From NCBI RefSeq assembly GCF_002294725.1, contig NZ_NSFT01000004.1, positions 186,001 through 250,000 of the forward strand: 64,000 bases of DNA, written 5' to 3'. This DNA comes from Mesorhizobium sp. WSM4313. GTDB lineage: Bacteria; Pseudomonadota; Alphaproteobacteria; Rhizobiales; Rhizobiaceae. The notes under the pieces are model-generated. The model was not told where the DNA came from, did no database searches, and was given only the letters and a program-made list of their open reading frames with translations. Numbering within the stretch: position 1 is the stretch's first letter; the number at the start of each line of letters is the position of its first letter. A program made the position numbers and the translations under genes. Below, piece by piece: positions 27,083 through 36,448 of the stretch.

Positions 27083-29728
27083 CTACGCCAGCGTCCGCTC
27101 GACGATATCGCGCAGATCCGCCGACAGGTTCTCAACCTTCGCCATGTCGAGCAGCGCTTGTCTGGCCTTGGCCTGGCGTCCAGGCTCCAGCGAGCGCCAG
27201 GAGCGTAGCGCCGTGGCCAGTCGCGCCGCCACTTGCGGGTTGCGCTTCTCCACTTCCAGCACCGTCTCGGCGAAGAAACGGTAACCTTCGCCGTCGGGGC
27301 GGTGGAAGCCGGTCTGGTTGGCGCTGGAGAAGGTGCCGATCAGAGAACGCACCCGGTTCGGGTTGGCGATCGAGAAAGCCGGATGTCGCATCAGCTCGCG
27401 CACCTTCTCGACAGTCTTCGCGCCGGGCACGCCGGCCTGGATCTGGAACCATTTGTCGAGCACCAGCGCGTCGCCGCGATAGCGGACCTCGAAAGCGGCC
27501 AGCGCTTCTTCGGCCTCGGCCGTGCCTGAATGGCGATGAGCCAGCACGGCGAGCGCCGCGGCGCGGTCGGTCATATTGGTGGCGGCGGTGAAGTGCCGCG
27601 CGGCGAGGCCCGCGCCGGCCGGCAGCAGCGAAAGATAGTCGAGCAGGGTGTTACGCAGGGCCCGGCGTCCGGCGCTCGCCGCGTCCGGACTGAACGGCCC
27701 GTTGTCGGCAAGCCGGTCATGGAGCGCCGCGAAGGTCTCGCCGTTTGCCTCGGCAATCGCCCGCGCCAGCGCCTCGCGCGCGGCGAAGACGGCGTCTGGA
27801 TCGATGCCCTTGCCGATGTCGCGGGCGATGTCGGCTTCGCCGGGCAGCGACAGCGCCAGTGCCCGGTAGGCCGGCTCCAGCGCCTCGTCGCCGGCGATCC
27901 TGCCGGCAAGCTCGGCGAGCCGTGCCGCGAAGGCCGGCTCCCTGCCGCCGAGGATCTGGCGGAAGGCGACGATCAGCGCGTCGGTCAGCAGCGTGTTGAA
28001 CGCCTGCCAGCGCGCGAAGGCATCGCTGTCATGCGCCGCGAGGAAGAACTGGTCGTCGGCCTTCTGCTGCACGGAAAGCGTGATCGGCGCCGAGAAGCCG
28101 CGGTTGAGCGACACCGAAGGCCGTTGCGAAATACCCGAGAAGCGTACCGTGTGCCGGCGCTTGCGGATATGGATGACACCGTCATCCACCGTTGCGCCTT
28201 CGACGGCCGTCCAGGTGACGGGCTTGCCATTGGCGCCGACCAGGCCGAAGGCCAAGGGGATATGCATCAGCCGCTTGCGGCTTTCCGACGGCGTCGGCGG
28301 CACCGACTGCTCGATCTCCAGGGTGAACTCCTTCGCCGCCGCATTGTGCGTGGAACTCACCGTCAGGTTCGGGGTGCCGGCCTGGTGGTACCAGAGCGCG
28401 AATTGCCCAAGGTCTCTGCCGGAGACGTCCTCGAACACTTTGAGGAAATCTTCGATGGTCGCCGCCTCGCCGTCATGCCGCTCGAAATAGAGGTCCATGC
28501 CGGCACGGAAGGTCTCCGCGCCGAGGATGGTGCGGATCATGCGCACCACTTCCGAGCCCTTCTCGTAGACGGTCGCCGTGTAGAAGTTGTTGATCTCGCG
28601 GTAGCGGCGCGGCCTGACCGGATGCGCGAGCGGCCCCTGGTCTTCCGGGAACTGGTGCGCGCGCAGCGTGCGCACCTCGGCGATGCGCTTCACCGCCCGC
28701 GAGCGCTGGTCGGCGGAGAACTCGTGGTCGCGGTAAACCGTCAGCCCTTCCTTCAGGCAAAGCTGGAACCAGTCGCGGCAAGTGATTCTGTTGCCGGTCC
28801 AATTGTGGAAATACTCATGCGCGATGATCGCCTCGATATTGGCGAAGTCGGCATCAGTCGCAGTCTCCTCGTCGGCCAGCACATATTTGTCGTTGAAGAC
28901 GTTGAGGCCCTTGTTCTCCATGGCGCCCATGTTGAAGTCGGATACGGCGACGATGTTGAAGACGTCGAGGTCGTATTCGCGGCCGAAGGCTTCCTCGTCC
29001 CATTTCATCGAGCGTTTCAGCGCGTCCATCGCGTAGCCGGCAAGCCGTTCCTTGCCGGGCTCGACATAGATGCCGAGCTCGACCTCGCGGCCGGACATGG
29101 TGGTGAAGCTGCCAGCCACCTTGCCGAGCGCGCCCGCCACCAGTGCAAAAAGGTAGGAGGGTTTGGGGAAGGGGTCGTGCCAGACCGCATAATGGCGTCC
29201 GTCGGCGAGCGCGCCGCGTTCGACGGGATTGCCGTTTGAAAGCAAAAGCGGCGCCTCGTTGTGCGGCGCTTCGATGCGCACAGTGTAGACCGACAGGATA
29301 TCGGGACGGTCGAGAAAATAGGTGATGCGGCGAAAGCCTTCGGCCTCGCATTGCGTGCAATAGACGTTGCTGGAGCGGTACAAGCCCATAAGCGCCTCGT
29401 TGCGCGAAGGCGCGATCTCCGTCTCCAGGCGGAGCTCGAAACGCTGAGCCGCCGACGGCTTCAGAATCGTCAGCCTGTCCGGCGTCGCCTCATAGTCGCC
29501 GGCTGCGAGCGCGTGCCCATCGATGGCGACGCCGAGCAGTGTCAGCCCGTCGCCGTCGAGCACCAGCGGCGCCGAGGCGGCGACGCCCTCGCGTCGCTCG
29601 ATGGTGAGCAGCGCGGTCACATGGGTCGCGTCCGGCGACAGGCGAAAGTCGAGGCTGGTCCTCGGGATGAGATAGTCGCAGGGGCGATAATCTTCGAGCT
29701 TGAAGACATGGCCGGTATCTGTGCGCAT
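27083..29728 (-). CDS. pepN: Aminopeptidase N
   Basis: 881 residues from the ATG at 29728, which has an AGGA ribosome site; a longer frame to 29833 runs into repeat-derived sequence. The M1 metallopeptidase signatures are intact: GAMENKGLNVF (near residue 265) and HEYFHNWTGNRIT with the downstream catalytic-site Glu in LKEGLTVYRDHEF (near 303-330). Length and motif spacing match E. coli PepN. It removes N-terminal residues from peptides in the cytoplasm. Confidence 0.93.
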   Translation of the reverse strand: MRTDTGHVFKLEDYRPCDYLIPRTSLDFRLSPDATHVTALLTIERREGVAASAPLVLDGDGLTLLGVAIDGHALAAGDYEATPDRLTILKPSAAQRFELRLETEIAPSRNEALMGLYRSSNVYCTQCEAEGFRRITYFLDRPDILSVYTVRIEAPHNEAPLLLSNGNPVERGALADGRHYAVWHDPFPKPSYLFALVAGALGKVAGSFTTMSGREVELGIYVEPGKERLAGYAMDALKRSMKWDEEAFGREYDLDVFNIVAVSDFNMGAMENKGLNVFNDKYVLADEETATDADFANIEAIIAHEYFHNWTGNRITCRDWFQLCLKEGLTVYRDHEFSADQRSRAVKRIAEVRTLRAHQFPEDQGPLAHPVRPRRYREINNFYTATVYEKGSEVVRMIRTILGAETFRAGMDLYFERHDGEAATIEDFLKVFEDVSGRDLGQFALWYHQAGTPNLTVSSTHNAAAKEFTLEIEQSVPPTPSESRKRLMHIPLAFGLVGANGKPVTWTAVEGATVDDGVIHIRKRRHTVRFSGISQRPSVSLNRGFSAPITLSVQQKADDQFFLAAHDSDAFARWQAFNTLLTDALIVAFRQILGGREPAFAARLAELAGRIAGDEALEPAYRALALSLPGEADIARDIGKGIDPDAVFAAREALARAIAEANGETFAALHDRLADNGPFSPDAASAGRRALRNTLLDYLSLLPAGAGLAARHFTAATNMTDRAAALAVLAHRHSGTAEAEEALAAFEVRYRGDALVLDKWFQIQAGVPGAKTVEKVRELMRHPAFSIANPNRVRSLIGTFSSANQTGFHRPDGEGYRFFAETVLEVEKRNPQVAARLATALRSWRSLEPGRQAKARQALLDMAKVENLSADLRDIVERTLA

Positions 29729-29844
29729 TCCTTGAGCTTTTCCTGTCGAGGCGGCCAGCCGGCCTGGCTGGTCCAAGAATTTTGAGGGTGCGCGCTCTTT
29801 ACACGAAACGGCCACTCGACAAAACTGCGGCATAGCTTGTGTTT

Positions 29845-29892
29845 CGCAATTCCGGACGGAAAACCGTTACACACTTTTCCTGGAATTGCTCT
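29845..29892. repeat. GCAATTCC-arm hairpin repeat, inverted copy
   Basis: On the minus strand it reads GCAATTCCAGGAAAAGTGTG and then ACGGTTTTCC with a closing GGAATTGC arm, matching module 1 of 24359. It lies between the divergent pepN and EamA genes. Confidence 0.65.
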
Positions 29893-29938
29893 TGGCCTAT
29901 TTCGCGGCTTCGTTTCCCGACCATCAATACGAGGCAAG

Positions 29939-30886
29939 ATGACCGTCGATCATGCCGTCGGCCACAACACGCTGCGCGGCATTACGCTGAAGATCGTCTC
30001 GGTGACGGTCTTCGTTGGCATGCAGACCTGCATCAAGGCGGCCGGCGACGTGCCCGCCGGACAGATCGTCTTCTTCCGCTCCTTCTTCGCCATCTTCCCG
30101 ATCGTCGCTTTCCTGGCCTTCAAGGGTGAGCTCGCCACCGCGTTCACGACCAGGCGGCCGTTCAACCATATCGCGCGTGGCGTCGTCGGCGTCGGTGCCA
30201 TGGGGCTCGGCTTCTTCGCGCTGACCAGGCTGCCGCTGCCGGAGGCCATCACGCTAAACTACGCCCAGCCGCTGCTGGTCGTGGTGTTCTCCTCTGTCTT
30301 CCTGGGCGAGACGATCCGCGTCTACCGCTGGAGCGCGGTTGCGGTCGGTCTTGCCGGCGTGCTGATCATCTCCTGGCCCGAGCTGACGCTGCTCAATTCC
30401 GGTGAAAGCCTCGACGACCAGGAGCTGCTGGGCGTCATGGCCGCGCTGATCGCCGCCGCGATTTCGGCGGTCGCCATGCTTCTGGTGCGCAATCTCGTAC
30501 AGACGGAGAAGACGGCGACCATTGTGCTGTGGTTCTCCTCGACGGCTTCGGTGTTGTCGCTCTTGACGCTGCCCTTCGGCTGGCAGGCCCTGACGCCGAT
30601 GCAGGCCGCGCTTCTCGTCTTCGCGGGCTTCTGCGGCGGGCTCGGCCAGATCCTGATGACGGCGGCCTACCGCCACGCCGAAGCCTCGGTCGTGGCGCCG
30701 TTCGAATACACCTCGATGATCCTCGGTGTCGTCGTCGGTTATTTCGTCTTCGGCGACGTCACCTCGCTCAACACGCTAATCGGCGGCGTGATCGTGGTCG
30801 CCGCCGGCATTTTCATCATCTGGCGCGAGCGGCAGCTCGGCCTGGAGCGCACGCGCACCAGGACGGCCGCGCCGCCGCAGGGGTAG
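29939..30886 (+). CDS. EamA (DMT superfamily) transporter
   Basis: 315 residues with ten predicted membrane helices in two EamA repeats. Typical segments include MQTCIKAAGDVPAGQIVFFR in the first half, LPEAITLNYAQPLLVVVFS, and AEASVVAPFEYTSMILGVVVGY in the second. Related proteins export amino acids, riboflavin or other metabolites, and the substrate cannot be told here. The ATG at 29939 follows a GAGG ribosome site. It converges on the XRE regulator gene. Confidence 0.85.
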   Translation: MTVDHAVGHNTLRGITLKIVSVTVFVGMQTCIKAAGDVPAGQIVFFRSFFAIFPIVAFLAFKGELATAFTTRRPFNHIARGVVGVGAMGLGFFALTRLPLPEAITLNYAQPLLVVVFSSVFLGETIRVYRWSAVAVGLAGVLIISWPELTLLNSGESLDDQELLGVMAALIAAAISAVAMLLVRNLVQTEKTATIVLWFSSTASVLSLLTLPFGWQALTPMQAALLVFAGFCGGLGQILMTAAYRHAEASVVAPFEYTSMILGVVVGYFVFGDVTSLNTLIGGVIVVAAGIFIIWRERQLGLERTRTRTAAPPQG

Positions 30887-30978
30887 TTCCGTTGCGTGAA
30901 TCTCATGCGCCGAGTTCCTTCACACCCCCCTCTTGCCGGCAGGACAGAAGCGAGTGCTGTCCCGTCAGCATTACCGGT

Positions 30979-31788
30979 TTAGTCCGCACCCCGCTCCTTC
31001 GCCAGCCGCACCAGCACCGCCCGGGTCTGCTCATCCGCAGGGAAGAAGGACTCGATCGCCAGCTCCGACAGTGTGACGTCGAGCGGCGTGCCGAACACGG
31101 TGATCGTGCTGATGAAGGACAGCACGGCATCGCCATGCGCGAGCCGTAGCGGATGGACGATGCCGCTCGGCTCGACGGGTGCGGGCCGGCTGCTTCTCAG
31201 GCCCGACGGATAGGCGCGCAACTCTCGCTCCAGCTCAATCAGCACCGGGTCGCCGGTGGCGTCGTTCTGGTGCTTGAGCCGCTCCAGCAGATGCGCGCGC
31301 CACTCCGCCAGATTGACGATGCGCGGTGCCACGCCGTCCGGGTGCAGGCTGAGCCTCAGCACATTGACCGGCGGCGTAAGCAGGGACGGCTCGGAAATAT
31401 CGGCAAGGAACGGGGCGATCGCGCCATTGGCGGAAATAAGGTTCCAGTGCCGGTCCACCGCCAGTGCCCGAAAGGGCTCGTGGCCCTTGAGCACGGTCTC
31501 GACGGCGGCAAGCGCCGGCGCCAGCGTCGCATCGGTCAGCGGCTTTTCGCTGAAGCTCGGCGCGAAGCCGGCGGCAAGCAACAGTTGATTGCGTTGGCGC
31601 AGTGGAATCGACAGCTGCTCGGCCAGATGCAGAACCATGTCGCGCGACGGCTGGGCCCGGCCGCTTTCGACGAAGGAGAGATGCCGCTGCGAGATATCGG
31701 CCTCCATGGCGAGGTCGAGTTGGCTCATGCGCCGCCGCGTGCGCCATTCGCGGATCAGGCTGCCGGCGGAAGGTTCGGATGTGGTCAT
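30979..31788 (-). CDS. XRE-family regulator with MmyB-like ligand-binding domain
   Basis: 269 residues from the ATG at 31788. An N-terminal helix-turn-helix (REWRTRRRMSQLDLAMEADI, then SQRHLSFVESGRAQPSR) is followed by a PAS-like C-terminal domain with AVDRHWNLISANGAIAPFL and NVLRLSLHPDGV, the pattern of the MmyB-type domain. It is likely a metabolite-sensing DNA-binding protein. Its target is not shown by the context; the EamA transporter gene is convergent and not a divergent target. Confidence 0.85.
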   Translation of the reverse strand: MTTSEPSAGSLIREWRTRRRMSQLDLAMEADISQRHLSFVESGRAQPSRDMVLHLAEQLSIPLRQRNQLLLAAGFAPSFSEKPLTDATLAPALAAVETVLKGHEPFRALAVDRHWNLISANGAIAPFLADISEPSLLTPPVNVLRLSLHPDGVAPRIVNLAEWRAHLLERLKHQNDATGDPVLIELERELRAYPSGLRSSRPAPVEPSGIVHPLRLAHGDAVLSFISTITVFGTPLDVTLSELAIESFFPADEQTRAVLVRLAKERGAD

Positions 31789-31846
31789 GGGAGAGGAGTA
31801 GGGCGGCGAGGGAGGCAGTTCAATTACCTGGGAGGTCATAGCTCCA

Positions 31847-31986
31847 CCTTCTCCCCTTGTGGGAGAAGGTGGATCGGCGCGCAGCGCCGAGACGGATGAG
31901 GGGTGTTCCAGCGGACTGAGACGCTGGCATTCCCTGGAGCACCCCTCATCCGCCCTTCGGGCACCTTCTCCCACAAGGGGAGAAGG
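31847..31986. repeat. RIME-like palindromic repeat, copy 2
   Basis: 140 bp with outer arms built from CCTTCTCCCC and CACAAGGGGAGAAGG, nearly identical to the copy at 59130. It starts 58 bp above the XRE start and ends 9 bp from the uracil-DNA glycosylase stop. Confidence 0.82.
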
Positions 31987-31995
31987 AAAAAGTGC

Positions 31996-32913
31996 TCACG
32001 CCAGCCCCTTCAACTTCGCCTTGACCTCGAGAAAATCCCGCCATGCCAGCTTCTTGTGCGCCGGCGTCCTGAGCAGATAGGCCGGGTGCAGCGTGGGCAT
32101 CGCTGGAATGGCTATGCCCGATGCGGTCGTGTGCACCCGCCAGTTGCCGCGCAGCCGCAGGATGCCCTCGGTCGTGTTAAGCAGCGTCTTGGCCGATGGG
32201 CCGCCGAGATTGATCAGCACCTTGGGATTGACCAGTTCGATCTGCCTTTCGATGAAGGGCCGGCAGATCTCGGTCTCGTGCGGCGTCGGCGTGCGGTTGC
32301 CCGGCGGCCGCCACGGAATGACGTTGGCGATATAGGCCGAGTTGCGGTCGAGGCCGATCGCGGCCAGCATGCGGTCGAGCAGCCGGCCGGAGCGGCCGAC
32401 AAAGGGCAGGCCTTCAAGATCCTCGTCTCTGCCCGGCGCTTCGCCGACCAGCATCAGGTCGGCGTTCGGATTGCCGTCGGCGAAGACCAGGTTCTTGGCC
32501 GTGAATTTGAGATTGCAGCCGTCGAAGCCGGCCATGTGCTGGCGCAGTTCCTCGAGCGTCGAGGCGCTTGCGGCCAGTTGCCGGGCAAGCAGCGCCTGCG
32601 CCTCGTCGGGGACGGTGGCGGCCGGTATGCGCGCTGGAGCGTCCGGAATATTGCGCGCGTCGAGACCGGATGATGGCGTTGCCGGCACGGACGCCTGGGG
32701 CCGCTCCGGGACCTGCCCGGATGCCGGGCGGCTCTCGGGTCTTGCGTCGCGAGGCGGTGCGGCTGGCGCAGGCCTGCGTTCGGCCGACTTCGCCGCCGCT
32801 TCGGCAAATCGGTTGATCGGCGCGTCTTCCAGCGCGTCGTCGACGCCGGCGCTGGCATAGAAGGCGAGCAGTTCGGCGATCTCGGCAGGTGTGCTGGGGG
32901 AGGCGGCAGTCAT
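31996..32913 (-). CDS. Uracil-DNA glycosylase, family 4-like
   Basis: 305 residues. About 110 N-terminal residues are Pro/Ala-rich and probably disordered. The catalytic domain has GEAPGRDED, GLPFVGRSGRLLD, NVIPWRPPGNRTPTP and a C-terminal HPAYLLR, as in family 4/5 uracil-DNA glycosylases that start base-excision repair of deaminated cytosine. Only two cysteines are present (GFDGCNLK and EICRPF), whereas canonical family 4 enzymes use four to hold a 4Fe-4S cluster. Start chosen at the ATG at 32913. Confidence 0.85.
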   Translation of the reverse strand: MTAASPSTPAEIAELLAFYASAGVDDALEDAPINRFAEAAAKSAERRPAPAAPPRDARPESRPASGQVPERPQASVPATPSSGLDARNIPDAPARIPAATVPDEAQALLARQLAASASTLEELRQHMAGFDGCNLKFTAKNLVFADGNPNADLMLVGEAPGRDEDLEGLPFVGRSGRLLDRMLAAIGLDRNSAYIANVIPWRPPGNRTPTPHETEICRPFIERQIELVNPKVLINLGGPSAKTLLNTTEGILRLRGNWRVHTTASGIAIPAMPTLHPAYLLRTPAHKKLAWRDFLEVKAKLKGLA

Positions 32914-32974
32914 GGCGCCACCATTGTCCGCGCGGCGCCGATTTGCAAGGTTAAGCCACGTTCGCCTGTATTGG

Positions 32975-33115
32975 AGCATGTCGAGATTCAGGTCAGGCCG
33001 AGTCGAAAATGGTGGTTTCCGAGAACCGGAGCGGAGCGTACTTTTCGTACGTGAGCACCGGAAGCGCAGGAAACCGCCATTTGCAGGCCGGCATTCACCT
33101 GAATATCGATATGCT
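32975..33115. repeat. Long palindromic repeat, family A, copy 2
   Basis: Outer arms are AGCAT/ATGCT, different from copy 1 but again complementary. Inner arms ATTCAGGT/CACCTGAA and the tip hairpin CGTAC-TTTTC-GTACG are intact. It ends 1 bp before the stop codon of the minus-strand gene at 33117. Confidence 0.8.
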
Positions 33116-33116
33116 T

Positions 33117-33755
33117 TCACCCAGTGGGTATGCGCGGATCCTGCACGATGTAAAACGTCCAGCGCGGCGTATAATCGGTGACCAGAAAATCGAAGGTCGC
33201 CGTCTTCAGCGGGTCGATCTTGCCGTTGCGGAACAGCAGCCGGTCATAGGGTTCGAACCGGCGGTCGAAATCGGCGAAATTGCTCGACCAGATGTTGTCG
33301 GGCGTCTTGTTGCGCTGGTCGAAGGACAGGCCGTCGCCGAACACGCTCGGCTGGTCGAGGATTTCCTGCAGCTCGAACTGGAATTCCACCCAGGGCAGCG
33401 CGCTGTTGTTGAGCACGTCGATGCGCATGTACATCACGCCGTTGGCGACCTCGCCGGCCTTGCCGAAGGGCTCGATCGGCTTGGTCGCGCGGATCGTCAG
33501 CGTTACCGGCGTCGCCGTGTTCAATTCCTCCCTGATGACCAACGGGTCTTCCTTGGTGCCGATGCCAGACGCCCCCGTGATGCGGAAGCCACCCAGCTCG
33601 TCGGAGAAGGAATAAGCGCCGGTCGCCCAGACCTTCACCGGATCGGCTTCCGCCGGAAGGGTCAAAAAGAGGAGCGGAAGAACCGCGCGCCAGGCCATGC
33701 CTGGCGTGAAGAGTAAGCGCTTCGATGGAAAGCCGGCTGGCTCTGGACTGCGCAT
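33117..33755 (-). CDS. Secreted protein of unknown function
   Basis: About 212 residues with a signal peptide (MAWRAVLPLLFLTLPAEA) and a beta-rich mature domain with GAYSFSDELGGFRITGASG, NSALPWVEFQFELQE and DYTPRWTFYIVQDPR. I do not recognise the family. The start is uncertain: an ATG at 33755 gives 19 residues before the hydrophobic core, one at 33698 gives a compact signal peptide, and neither has a strong ribosome site. A longer frame to 33917 is unlikely. It is divergent from the ETF-QO gene. Confidence 0.6.
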   Translation of the reverse strand: MRSPEPAGFPSKRLLFTPGMAWRAVLPLLFLTLPAEADPVKVWATGAYSFSDELGGFRITGASGIGTKEDPLVIREELNTATPVTLTIRATKPIEPFGKAGEVANGVMYMRIDVLNNSALPWVEFQFELQEILDQPSVFGDGLSFDQRNKTPDNIWSSNFADFDRRFEPYDRLLFRNGKIDPLKTATFDFLVTDYTPRWTFYIVQDPRIPTG

Positions 33756-34006
33756 GATGCAAAGTATTGCCGATAACCAAGCCGTCGAACAATTAAAAAC
33801 ACGCGGACGCGGCCTGGCCTTCCATCCAATTGGCGCTGGCCTATGCTTGGCCATGGCCTGCGCGGCGACTGTTTCGTAGGGAAAACCGCGACTTTTTGTC
33901 GAAATCGGCATTGTCACGTCAGCGCCGGTTTCGCGTCGCGAATTGATGCGCTATGCAGCGCATGAGCCAGCACAATGCGAGAATGCGGCAAGCTATAGAG
34001 GGGTCG

Positions 34007-35686
34007 ATGAGCGATATCGAACGCGAAAGCATGGAATTCGACGTGGTGATCGTCGGCGCTGGTCCCGCCGGCCTTGCCGCCGCGATCCGTCTGAAGCAGC
34101 TCAACCCGGACCTTTCCGTCGTCGTCCTGGAGAAGGGCGGTGAGGTTGGCGCCCATATCCTCTCCGGCGCCGTCGTCGACCCGATCGGCATCGACCGGCT
34201 GCTGCCCGGCTGGCGCGAAGAGGAGGGCCATCCGTTCAAGACACCGGTGACGGACGACCATTTCCTGGTGCTCGGGCCCGCCGGTTCCTTCCGCCTGCCG
34301 AACTTCCTGATGCCGCCGCTGATGAACAACCACGGCAATTACATCGTCTCGCTGGGCAATGTCTGCCGCTGGCTCGCGACCAAGGCCGAGGCGCTGGGCG
34401 TCGAGATCTATCCGGGTTTTGCCGCGGCAAGCCTCGTCTACAACGAGGCCGGCGCCGTCACTGGCGTCATCACCGGCGACATGGGCGTCGAGAAGGACGG
34501 CACGCATGGCCCGGCCTACGCGCCCGGCATGGCGCTGATGGGCAAATATGTGCTGATCGGCGAAGGTGCGCGGGGCTCTTTGGCCAAGCAGCTCATCGCC
34601 AAATACAAGCTTTCCGAAGGCCGCGAGCCCGGCAAATATGGCATCGGCCTCAAGGAGCTGTGGCAGGTCAAGCCCGAGAACCACAAGCCTGGTCTCGTAC
34701 AGCATTCCTTCGGCTGGCCGCTCGACATGAAGACCGGCGGCGGCTCCTTCCTCTACCATCTCGAGGACAACCAGGTGGCGGTCGGCTTCGTCGTCCACCT
34801 GAACTACAAGAACCCGTATCTGTCGCCCTTCGAGGAATTCCAGCGGTTCAAGACCCATCCGGCAATCGCCGGCACCTTCGAGGGGGCCAAGCGCATCGGC
34901 TACGGCGCACGCGCCATCACCGAGGGCGGCTGGCAGTCGGTGCCGAAGCTTTCCTTCCCCGGCGGCGTGCTGATGGGTTGCGCGGCAGGCTTCGTCAACG
35001 TGCCGCGCATCAAGGGCTCGCACAATGCGGTGCTCTCCGGCATGCTGGCGGCCGAGCATGTGGCCGGGGCGATTGCCGGCGGCCGCGCCAATGACGAGCT
35101 CGCTTCCTACGAGGAAGCCTGGCGCGGCACCGATATCGGCAAGGACCTGAAGAAGGTGCGCAACGTCAAGCCGCTCTGGTCGCGCTTCGGCACCATTGTC
35201 GGCGTCGGCATCGGCGGTCTCGACATGTGGCTGAACACGCTGTTCGGCTTCTCGCCTTTCGGTACGCTGAAGCATGGCAAGGCCGACTATGCGACGCTCG
35301 AACCCGCCGCCCAGCATCAGAAGATCGCCTATCCGAAGCCGGATGGCGTGCTGACCTTCGACCGGCTGTCCTCGGTGTTCCTGTCGAATACCAACCATGA
35401 GGAAAACGAGCCGGTGCACCTGATCGTCGGCGACATGGCGCTGCAGCAGCGTTCCGAGCACGATGTCTTTGCCGGTCCCTCGACCCGCTATTGCCCGGCC
35501 GGCGTCTATGAGTGGGTGGACAAGGACGGCAACGCCGCAGCTGACCCGTCGGCCAAGGATGTGCGCTTCGTCATCAACGCGCAGAACTGCGTGCACTGCA
35601 AGACCTGCGACATCAAGGATCCGAACCGGAACATCAACTGGGTGCCGCCACAAGGCGGCGAAGGCCCGGTTTACCAGGGCATGTGA
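34007..35686 (+). CDS. Electron transfer flavoprotein-ubiquinone oxidoreductase
   Basis: 559 residues. The N-terminal FAD-binding motif is VVIVGAGPAGLAAAI, and the C-terminal ferredoxin-like segment has NCVHCKTCDIKDP with clustered cysteines for a 4Fe-4S centre. The middle carries the membrane-associating and quinone-binding region. It passes electrons from ETF, reduced by acyl-CoA dehydrogenases such as the Ivd encoded at 47975, to the quinone pool. The ATG at 34007 is the best start; earlier in-frame ATGs add low-quality residues. Confidence 0.93.
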   Translation: MSDIERESMEFDVVIVGAGPAGLAAAIRLKQLNPDLSVVVLEKGGEVGAHILSGAVVDPIGIDRLLPGWREEEGHPFKTPVTDDHFLVLGPAGSFRLPNFLMPPLMNNHGNYIVSLGNVCRWLATKAEALGVEIYPGFAAASLVYNEAGAVTGVITGDMGVEKDGTHGPAYAPGMALMGKYVLIGEGARGSLAKQLIAKYKLSEGREPGKYGIGLKELWQVKPENHKPGLVQHSFGWPLDMKTGGGSFLYHLEDNQVAVGFVVHLNYKNPYLSPFEEFQRFKTHPAIAGTFEGAKRIGYGARAITEGGWQSVPKLSFPGGVLMGCAAGFVNVPRIKGSHNAVLSGMLAAEHVAGAIAGGRANDELASYEEAWRGTDIGKDLKKVRNVKPLWSRFGTIVGVGIGGLDMWLNTLFGFSPFGTLKHGKADYATLEPAAQHQKIAYPKPDGVLTFDRLSSVFLSNTNHEENEPVHLIVGDMALQQRSEHDVFAGPSTRYCPAGVYEWVDKDGNAAADPSAKDVRFVINAQNCVHCKTCDIKDPNRNINWVPPQGGEGPVYQGM

Positions 35687-35821
35687 TCCGCTCCGACCGG
35701 GCCGTCTCGACCGCCGCTCCAACAGGCCCGGCGAAGGTCGGGTAGCCGCGCCTTATCGGCAGAGACCGTTGAAGCCGGGCGCCGAGTATGGTCTGCTTGG
35801 CCTTCAAACGAGGAGGCGGAC

Positions 35822-36418
35822 ATGCGGCGCATCAGCCTGGCGATTTTAGCTGCTGCCGGCCTGCTTTCTTGCGCGCCTGCCTCCGCCGGCACCAAGCTGA
35901 CCGTGCATGTGCGCAGCTATGACGTCACCGGCAGGACCGGGGCTGAACTGATCGAGGCGATGGATGGCCTCGGGCCGAGGCACGGCCATGCCACGCGCGC
36001 CATCGCCGAGACCGGCTATACCGTGCATTGGAACCTCGACGTGAAACGGGACAACGGCATCTGTCGGCTGCGTCAGGCCACCGGCATGATCGACCTGACC
36101 TACACCTTTCCGCGCCTCACGTCCCCATCCGGCCCGGTCCTGCGCGAGCGCTGGGACCGTTTCATGGCCGGCGTGCGCCAGCATGAGCATACCCATGGCC
36201 GCATCGCCAAGCAGATGATGCGGGCAACCGAGACGGCGCTTGCCGGGCTCGAGCGGCCGGATAACTGGTTCTGCACCGGTCTTCGCTGGGACGCCAGGCA
36301 TCGCATCGACACGATCTATGCCGACTACGAGGCCAGGCAGAATGCCTTCGACGCGCGCGAGCACCGCGACGGCGGCCATGTCGAGAAACTGGTCAATGCA
36401 TTGATGGGGAAGAACTGA
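35822..36418 (+). CDS. DUF922 family secreted zinc-protease-like protein
   Basis: 198 residues with a signal peptide ending near ASAG. The mature protein contains RSYDVTGRTGAELIEAM, typical of DUF922, and the metal-binding motif HEHTH at 121-125 (HExxH with Glu122). Family members are predicted periplasmic metallopeptidases; substrates are unknown. An AGGAGG-type site precedes the ATG. It stands alone after ETF-QO. Confidence 0.78.
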   Translation: MRRISLAILAAAGLLSCAPASAGTKLTVHVRSYDVTGRTGAELIEAMDGLGPRHGHATRAIAETGYTVHWNLDVKRDNGICRLRQATGMIDLTYTFPRLTSPSGPVLRERWDRFMAGVRQHEHTHGRIAKQMMRATETALAGLERPDNWFCTGLRWDARHRIDTIYADYEARQNAFDAREHRDGGHVEKLVNALMGKN

Positions 36419-36448
36419 AACTCCAGCCGTTCGCCTACCAAGCGGACG

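Noticed and set aside
29837..29938. N-terminal extension of the EamA transporter
   Set aside because: The extra residues (IPDGKPLHTFPGIALG) are a translation of a hairpin repeat; identical peptides appear wherever this repeat is read in frame. The ATG at 29939 has its own ribosome site.
33914..35722. A 602-codon minus-strand frame opposite ETF-QO
   Set aside because: It shows no recognisable domain and fully overlaps the strongly supported ETF-QO gene.
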